A DNA stretch of 64,000 nt, taken from contig JAILWY010000022.1 in the NCBI GenBank assembly GCA_022113835.1, positions 1,116,001 to 1,180,000 of the forward strand, written 5' to 3'. Shown piece after piece: positions 57,491 to 64,000 of this stretch (position 1 is its first letter; each line of letters starts with the position of its first letter). A program made the translations under genes and the position numbers. The notes below the pieces were generated by a model. That model was not told where the DNA came from. It saw only the letters and a program-made list of their open reading frames with translations, and ran no database searches. The stretch is from Atopsyche davidsoni (taxonomy: Eukaryota; Arthropoda; Insecta; Trichoptera; Hydrobiosidae).

Positions 57491-59934
57491 TTATACCGGC
57501 AGGATTCCTATGATCTCTCTGTAAAACTCTTCAGATATATTCAAAAGGACTTCCAAGTCAGGTTCTTCGTTGGAGGTAATGATCGAGCTTACGGCTTCTC
57601 GGAGATTCTGAAAAAAAATTAAATAAATAAAGATAAGAATTTCTCAGTTAAATATAGACCAAAAATATAATAAGACAGTGCAGCACTAAAGTGAATGTTT
57701 CATAAATTCATTCTTGTTTTCACAAGTCGATTTATGACTTGCGACAATACACTAATAATAGAAATTATTTTTACCTGTAATATCATGAACTCAAAATGGG
57801 GCACCACAAATTCGTCCTTACCCTCCTTATTCAAACACCTGAAAATCTCAAAAGCAGACGAATAAATGTCCCAGCAAGTCTTGCTATCAGACCCAACGAT
57901 TTTCAATCTATATTTATCTGAATCAGTTTTATTTATGGACAGATCTATTGTATTATTAATTACGTTCATTTTAACCTCTTTCTGACACTGGCTGAAATCT
58001 TTGTGCAGCATTTTGAGAGAGAGTCGCTTGGATCTGTCAGGGTTCACATTCTTCAAAAAACATTCAGTGAATTCAGATGCGATGTCGTCAAACGTTTTTA
58101 ACAGCCTTATATAATAATAAATTTGCACATCGGGGGATTTTGCTATATGCTCTATATTGCAGATAGTTCCACAGTTTTTAACGGCAATATTGACAATGCT
58201 GTTTGTTAAATTTGATACTTCTTTTAGACAATAATATCTTTTTAGCAGGTTTTTCTCTACGGGCAGTTCCAGGTGATACGTTGAATCGATTTCAATTGTT
58301 TTCGAAGGAAGTATACACCAAAAATGGTGATCTTTTCTATGAGAACTCGGAATAAAGGCGATGAGTTTTATTTCAGCTTTTATGGGAAGCTTTAGCATAT
58401 TTTTAGCAATAGGCACAGCAAATTTTATGCAGTCTGAGTTTTTTAATTCAACACTACAACAAGCAGCATCGTAAGCTGCATGAGATCTGAGCTGAATATT
58501 AAGATGCCATAGTTTATAATTTGTTTTTAACATTTCATTAAATTTGTCTTTGAATATTTTGGAAACTTCAAAGGTTATAACATAAATTTCAATATCATCA
58601 TTATAATAGATATTTTGATTTGACACACAAATAATTTCTTTGTCTTTTAAAATATCGTGCGCGTTTTCATATATCACAATAGACGTCAGCAAATGTTCAA
58701 CAACCAGATCAGATTTTCTGTTCAATGCTATGATGGTAATCAAGTTATTCTCTTCGACGATTGACTTTAATATCTCGTCATTTATTTTTGACTCTGCTAT
58801 AATTTCATTTAAAATAACTTTCGAACGGCTGAGTGACTTAGGGAGAGGTATAAAATCATCCTTATCTCCTATCACTTTTGATGCAAAACTATCGTTTGAG
58901 TCTAATTTAAAAACATATAGCGCATTATGTAACGTAGTGCAATACATCAAACCATTTTTAACATCGTAAGCAATATCGTAAGGCGCAGATGTCTTGAGAA
59001 GCCTGTGCCTTACAGTTGGTTCTTCATCAGTAATTTCGAAGGTTGTGTACCACATTTCTTTAGCGTCTGTATACACAACTGTATGATCTATATGGATAAT
59101 TTTTTCAATGGGAGTATTCAAATGTATTGTTTCAATATCTATTGATTTATTTATGATATCGCAAGTCAAAATAATGATGGATCCAGTTACAAGATCTAAA
59201 TAAACCTTAGTGCACAATTCTTCATCGAAGAATACATTGTTCACAGGGGTAGGACAGGAGTATAAAATGGAAAGGTCTTTCATATCGTCATCATTTAAGA
59301 TTTTCCAGTATATTGAATCATAGTTTAAAATGAATAATATTTGCGACTCTAAAGCAATATGTAACATGTCTATGTGCAGCACTTTCTGTAAAAAGTCTAC
59401 AGAAAAATAACTTAGACTTTTAACATAGATTTGTGTCGTGAACTCTGAAGGTTGTATAAAGTCAATATTAGATTTAATTTCATACGATCTTGAAAATTTC
59501 ATTTTAGAATTTCCGATAAGACTGAAAACGAAAACATAATAATTGCTGCCTTTCTTTAACAAGGCAAATATTTCGCAGCCATTATATGTGATACATATTA
59601 CTCCTTTTAGAATTTGCTTGCAGTTAAATTTATCCAATATCCTACCATAACTCTCATGTTTTTTCAAAGTATTGAAGTGCACATTATTATCTGAATCAAT
59701 GCAAAGAAATATATTACGAACGACACATACGCTCTTTATTAATACTCCTGGATGGTGTATAATTTGCGACTCTTTTAAATTATTAACATCTTTTACAATT
59801 ATTGTGTATCTATTCCAAAGTATGATCCATTTGCTTTCATAACAAACTACATGCAGTGGTCCAAAAGACCTCTCAGCTATACTGTAACATTCAATTCTTT
59901 TGTTTATTTGTGTACTTTGACTATCTAAGTCCAT
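57491..59934 (-). CDS. Unrecognised large protein, 758 aa, two exons
   Basis: Exon 1 is 57775-59934 (720 codons from the ATG at 59932-59934); the 3' exon is 57491-57607 (38 codons plus TAA). The junction is in phase: CAG|GTAAAA donor and TTTTTTTTCAG acceptor. It has no signal peptide or membrane span. The N-terminal 450 residues are rich in short hydrophobic beta-strand-like runs separated by polar loops (for example WIILWNRYTIIVKD, VCVVRNIFLCIDSDNNVHF, GLMYCTTLHNALYVF), which suggests a beta-propeller-like fold; the C-terminal third has more helical character and ends in EEFYREIIGILPV. Codons are AT-rich, unlike AP-2. I cannot name the family. Diverged beta-propeller proteins such as the FANCB/FAAP100 group are worth testing, but that is only a guess. 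It is divergently arranged with the crotonase gene. Confidence 0.85.
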
Positions 59935-60329
59935 ATCGTGCTTTATTCCTTTTATAGTTACTTTACTTGTTCACTTTTGAATTATCTTTAAAAAAACAAG
60001 CTTTACTCTTATGTTTATAGAGTTTTGACATTTTAAATTCACACATGGCATTGACAGGAGACATACAATATGGCTTGATTAGATTGCCATCGTAGAATTT
60101 AGATGAATATTAAAAATATTTTAACATTAAAAATCATCTGAGTAATATTTAATTTCGTTTGATTTAATTTAAATTTTTTCACATCAATTTTTTGCTAAAT
60201 ATTTTTTTTAAACAATTTTTCTTATTTGGTGATTTTATTTTATTTTAAGGCTGGCAGCACTGTATGTTTGACGTTTAGATTTTTCTAAATAAAAGATCAA
60301 AAGATGACATAAAATTAACCTAAATTAAA
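59935..60329. promoter_or_regulatory. Shared divergent promoter region
   Basis: 395 bp between the start codons of the 758-aa gene (minus) and the crotonase gene (plus). AT-rich, with no clear TATA box or recognisable operator that I would trust. Given the spacing, the two genes must use promoters in this interval or share one. Confidence 0.6.
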
Positions 60330-62140
60330 ATGGTTTTAATGAAAGTGCATCGATTGTTAAATAAGTTAATTAAAAATAATGCATTAAAAAGTCGACATAT
60401 ATCTTTAACAGCTTGCAGATATAATCAAAGCGGTTAGTATTTGAATGAGGTTATATATTTTTAGTAATCATCCATTGTAGAATTGTTATATATCTAAATG
60501 TTTTTAGATTTAACTATAAACAGCCAAAGTACAATCCAACTAATTGGAATCAACAGACCAACTAAAAGAAATTCCTTGACACCGGAGACACTGCGGCAGC
60601 TGCGTCAGGCCATCCGAGACTTTGAAAACAACGATGATTTTCGAGTAGCCGTCTTGCATGGAGAGGGCGGAAACTTTTGCTCTGGGTTCGACATCGATGA
60701 AATAATAGAAAAAGGATATTCACCATATATTGAAGCTTTAGTGAGTATTTGAAATCTCCTCGTGGTCTTGTGATTAGAATGCTTCCCTGCAGATCGCAAA
60801 AAAAATCAATTCATAATAACAGCTGCCAAAACCTAAGAGCATACTTAAAATTAATTTTATAGAAAGAATGGCAGGACGTTCCGCTGTGTACAAAGCCTCT
60901 GATCGCTGCAGTTAGCGGCTATGCGGTGGCCGAGGGCTTTGAGCTGGCCCTCGCTTGTGATCTCCGAGTGGTTGAGGACACAGCGATGGCTGGAGTATTG
61001 GGACGGAGATATGGTAAGCTTCAAATGTATAACAGAGCATACAGATTAAACCAAAATACAGCCATTGTCTAATGCTCATATAAATAAATATATCCATAAT
61101 TTGAATAGATTTGGCTTTTTGATATTCTTATAATCGTCATGAATAAACCTTGTTTTTAAACGTTGGTTTTTTCCTGTTAAGGTGCTCCTCTACTAATGGG
61201 TGGCGGGCGCCGGTTAGCAGATTTGCTGGGAGCGTCCAAGGCCATGGACCTGACCATCACGGGCCGCGTTGTCACAGCCAAGGACCTTGAAAACTGGGGA
61301 CTTGTGGCCAGATTTGTATCGACAGGCACAGGTATGTGAATTACAACAGCGATCTTACTGTAAAATTATTATATTATAATTTAAAAACGAATACTTAAAT
61401 AATACTTATAAAAAAAGTTCAAAACTTTTATATATAAAATAATAAAAAGGAAGTATGAAGGGTAAAGTCTTCTAACATTGCAGGAATGGGACAGGCAACA
61501 AACCTGGCTTTATCGGTGGCCAAGTTTCCAGAGAACGGACTAAAGTACGATAAACTCAACCTCCTGAAGTCCAGGTGGAGTGATGCAGAGAAGGAGAGGA
61601 CCAAATGTGATGATGAATACATGGATAACCTGAGGGAGGCAGCTTTTCAAGAGATGCAAAAAAATGCGTTGAAATTTAAAGAAGGTGAGTTATTGAACCT
61701 CGTTTATCTATTTAGAAAAAGACATCCTTCTTTCTAATTTTTATTATTAATCTTTGCTAGTAGTTTTTAATTATCAAAGACGTGTTTATTGTTGTAATTA
61801 ACGTCAGGTAGTTTTTTGCACCCCAAAAACACAGGATTCTTATATTACTGATGAGACCCTTTTGATTCTACACATAATCCTTCATTTTGGCAAAATCAAA
61901 GTAGAAAAAAGAATAAATTAATTTATTCAATTAGAATTTTTGTATGAGAAATTGAAAACTCGACGAGAGAAGTGAGGGAGATGGCATTATTCTGTTTTTT
62001 TATCTTCTTCTATGCATATTATCTATCCTCCAGGAATTGGGAAGCACGCCAAGTTCCATTACATCACACCACAAGAGATATCCAGCTGGGAAGTAGAGGA
62101 CAACATCGAAACGGACAAATACAGAAAACGGACTAGATAA
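60330..62140 (+). CDS. Enoyl-CoA hydratase/isomerase (crotonase) family protein
   Basis: Six exons: 60330-60432, 60508-60740, 60863-61013, 61182-61331, 61484-61684, 62034-62140, all GT-AG and in phase, giving 314 residues. Residues 1-34 are basic, with no acid, and look like a mitochondrial targeting peptide. The crotonase fold follows: NRPTKRNSLTPETLRQL (about 49-65), the CoA/oxyanion loop GGNFCSGFDIDE (about 88-99), then AAVSGYAVAEGFELALACDL (about 127-146), where E139 matches catalytic Glu144 of rat ECHS1. The position of the second catalytic Glu (Glu164, in QPEI) is replaced by MAGVLGRRYGAPLLMGGGRR, a pattern I know from EchA/CaiD-like relatives. Classic hydration is therefore uncertain; other crotonase reactions are possible. 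Stop TAA at 62138-62140. Confidence 0.93.
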
Positions 62141-62339
62141 TTATGAAGCATTCATAATATTTTTGTTTATATTGTAAAATATATATATACATAATAATCT
62201 TTTTTTTTTTATTTCTGATATTTCATTGCAACTCAGAAAGACTATGTTTGCTATCAACACACCACTTCCACTCATCCTCTCAAACTCGAAAAGCATCAAA
62301 GGCATCGATGGTAATGATTGCTCATCTCATAACAGAAGA

Positions 62340-62345
62340 AATAAA
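62340..62345 (+). terminator. Candidate poly(A) signal for the crotonase gene
   Basis: AATAAA 200 bp after the stop codon, in the 396-bp space shared with the oppositely oriented proteasome gene. The two transcripts may overlap at their 3' ends. Confidence 0.4.
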
Positions 62346-62372
62346 ACAAAAATTATTATTTAATTGCAAAGT

Positions 62373-62378
62373 TTTATT
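62373..62378 (-). terminator. Candidate poly(A) signal for the proteasome beta-5 gene
   Basis: AATAAA on the minus strand, 159 bp beyond the TAG/TAA end of the beta-5 reading frame. It sits only 28 bp from the candidate signal of the converging crotonase gene. Confidence 0.5.
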
Positions 62379-62536
62379 ATTAAAAATTACGCATACTCCC
62401 CATCAACAATTGAGATAAAATAAAAAAGTAATTTATACTGAAATTCAATTTCAACAGCCGTTAATTGAACTGATTCTCATTTTACATCTAACGATCGCTG
62501 CATCTCGAGTTGCTCTTCAAGGGCTTCGAAGTTAGA

Positions 62537-63991
62537 CTATGAGATGGACATCGGTGCTCCTGCCTTGGCCTTGTTCTCCTTTTCGGCTGCATACTTGTAG
62601 TGGAGGTCCATGGAGTCGTCGTCAGAAATGCGCTTCCAGCCGTTGGCGGTCATCTGGTAGACCCTGACGATACCTCCAGAGTAGGCGTCACGGTGGGTGG
62701 CATGGTAGATGGACTTTCTTCCGAGCTCTGCAAAGAATGTTAAAGTTATTGATTTTAAAGTGAAAAAGTATAGATCGGATCTCAATTACCACTAAGTGTC
62801 TGACAAAAGAAAAAAAAAATGTAGTCCAGTAGTTGCCAGGGACTTGGGTGATGAAACTTACCAAAAGCTTCTTCATCAGTGAGGTCCCATTTGTATCCAG
62901 AGTCAAACACGCCGAGGGCGAAGATGGAGCCAGAGCCTGCAGAGAAGCACTTGCCAGGAGTGCGGGTGCCCTCAGAGTCTACATAGTACAGTCCAGGACC
63001 CTGCGAAGAAAAACCAAAATGTTAATATCTAGAGACAAGCAGTAAATGCACAAGAGACACTAGTCTGTTTGGAAGTAGTTGTCACATATTAAGTAAATAT
63101 ACATACGCGCTTATCCCAGCCGGCCAGCATCATGCCCATGCTGAGTCCCATGCCCTTGTAGGAGTACACGAGGTTGGCCATCAGCTTGGAGGCAGCAGCC
63201 ACGCTGATGCGCTCGCGGTTACGCAGTTCATACAGGCGGCACTGCTTGGCCAGCACTCGGTCCCAGTACACACAGTCCGCCGCTCCTCCCGCCAGGGTCC
63301 CTGCCATCGTACCGAGCGATTGTTACACCATGGCTTTTACTCTTTATTTTATTTTTTATTATAAATAGCACAAAAATGAATCTTGCAGTAAGTGATATTT
63401 TATCCGTTTGGATATTGAATAATCTACAAGTTCAATAATATCTTATCATTCACATATATTTAATTGTGTACTCTAATAAGATGGAATAATTACTAACCCA
63501 ATAAGTAATCATTGATTTCTACGATCTTCTTCATGGACTGCGAGCCAATGAACTGGCCCCCAGTGGCTCGGGAGTCCACGGCAAGTACCACTCCTCCCTG
63601 CAACACGCAAGTATCACTTACAACAACAAAATTATTAATCTACATGCATCAGTAAGTGCTGTATATATTGTTAATATTTAATATAGGGGAAAACAAATCT
63701 AAATATTCAAGATCTGTAAAGACTGATTTTTAATTATAAAATAATACTAATTTATATATAATTAAATGAATTTCCAAAAGTTGTTTAGTATGTGTTTAAG
63801 TTGTATAGTGATGTCCCACCACAGTGAATCAAGTTGCACAATTAGCTGTATCAATTGGAAATTAAATAATATTTTATTTGTATTCTTGCCTGGTACTGGA
63901 AGCCGAGGGTTGTCGTTCCGTGGTCGAAATGCATTTTGATTGCTTTGCCGGCATTGTCGGCTGAAGTGAATCTCGCCAAATTTTCCACAGG
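62537..63991 (-). CDS. Prosbeta5: Proteasome subunit beta type-5, 5' end outside window
   Basis: Chymotrypsin-like catalytic subunit of the 20S proteasome core. Exons on the minus strand: 63890-63991, 63498-63597, 63107-63300, 62862-63000, 62537-62727; all phases agree, giving 241 residues here. The first exon has the propeptide end and cleavage site [11 protein letters not shown]; catalytic Thr1 is at 63914-63916. Asp17 (AVDSRATGG) and Lys33 (SMKKIVEIN) of the active site are present. Later segments: [97 protein letters not shown] short Lys/Ala-rich C-terminal tail follows the conserved end. The intron after the first seen exon starts with GC rather than GT. The segment at 63991 follows TTTTTATAG, so further 5' coding sequence lies to the right of the window. 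Confidence 0.96.
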
Positions 63992-64000
63992 CTATAAAAA

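Overview
This is an AT-rich eukaryotic nuclear window, most probably from an insect and, by the overall style of the protein-coding genes and repeats, perhaps a moth or butterfly. The order is an inference; no diagnostic marker was available. Genes have spliced exons with GT-AG (one GC-AG) introns. Exons of the main gene are GC-rich islands in AT-rich introns full of decayed transposons.

The protein-coding content is: (1) a transcription factor AP-2 gene on the plus strand, whose exons run from 20483 to the stop at 51881 (first coding exon not found); (2) a two-exon gene of 758 codons on the minus strand (59934 to 57491) that I do not recognise; (3) a six-exon enoyl-CoA hydratase/crotonase-like gene on the plus strand (60330-62140), head to head with gene 2 across 395 bp; (4) the proteasome beta-5 subunit gene on the minus strand (62537 to beyond the right edge), tail to tail with gene 3. 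A fifth candidate at 15834-16194 (minus) looks like a small secreted cationic peptide, but its reading frame is broken in a homopolymer-rich stretch.

Region by region: 1-15800 holds no convincing gene, only non-LTR retrotransposon fragments, foldback elements, MITEs, tRNA-Thr-derived repeats and one 15-bp minisatellite. 15834-16194 is the peptide candidate. 20483-51881 is AP-2, with Jockey-type retrotransposon fragments next to two exons, a 129-bp dimeric minisatellite in the seventh-kilobase intron at 33406-33982, and a nested transposon cluster at 44760-48245 in the 13-kb intron. 51882-57340 is the AP-2 3' side, AT-rich and without ORFs of note. 57341-64000 is compact and gene-dense.

The four genes do not form a pathway: one is a developmental regulator, one a housekeeping protease subunit, one a probable mitochondrial metabolic enzyme, one unknown. 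No single new system stands out. The most interesting observations are the broken secreted peptide gene, the frame-preserving alternating minisatellite, a candidate AP-2 cassette exon, a crotonase lacking one catalytic glutamate, and a hAT element whose target site can be read from an uninterrupted sister copy of the host repeat.
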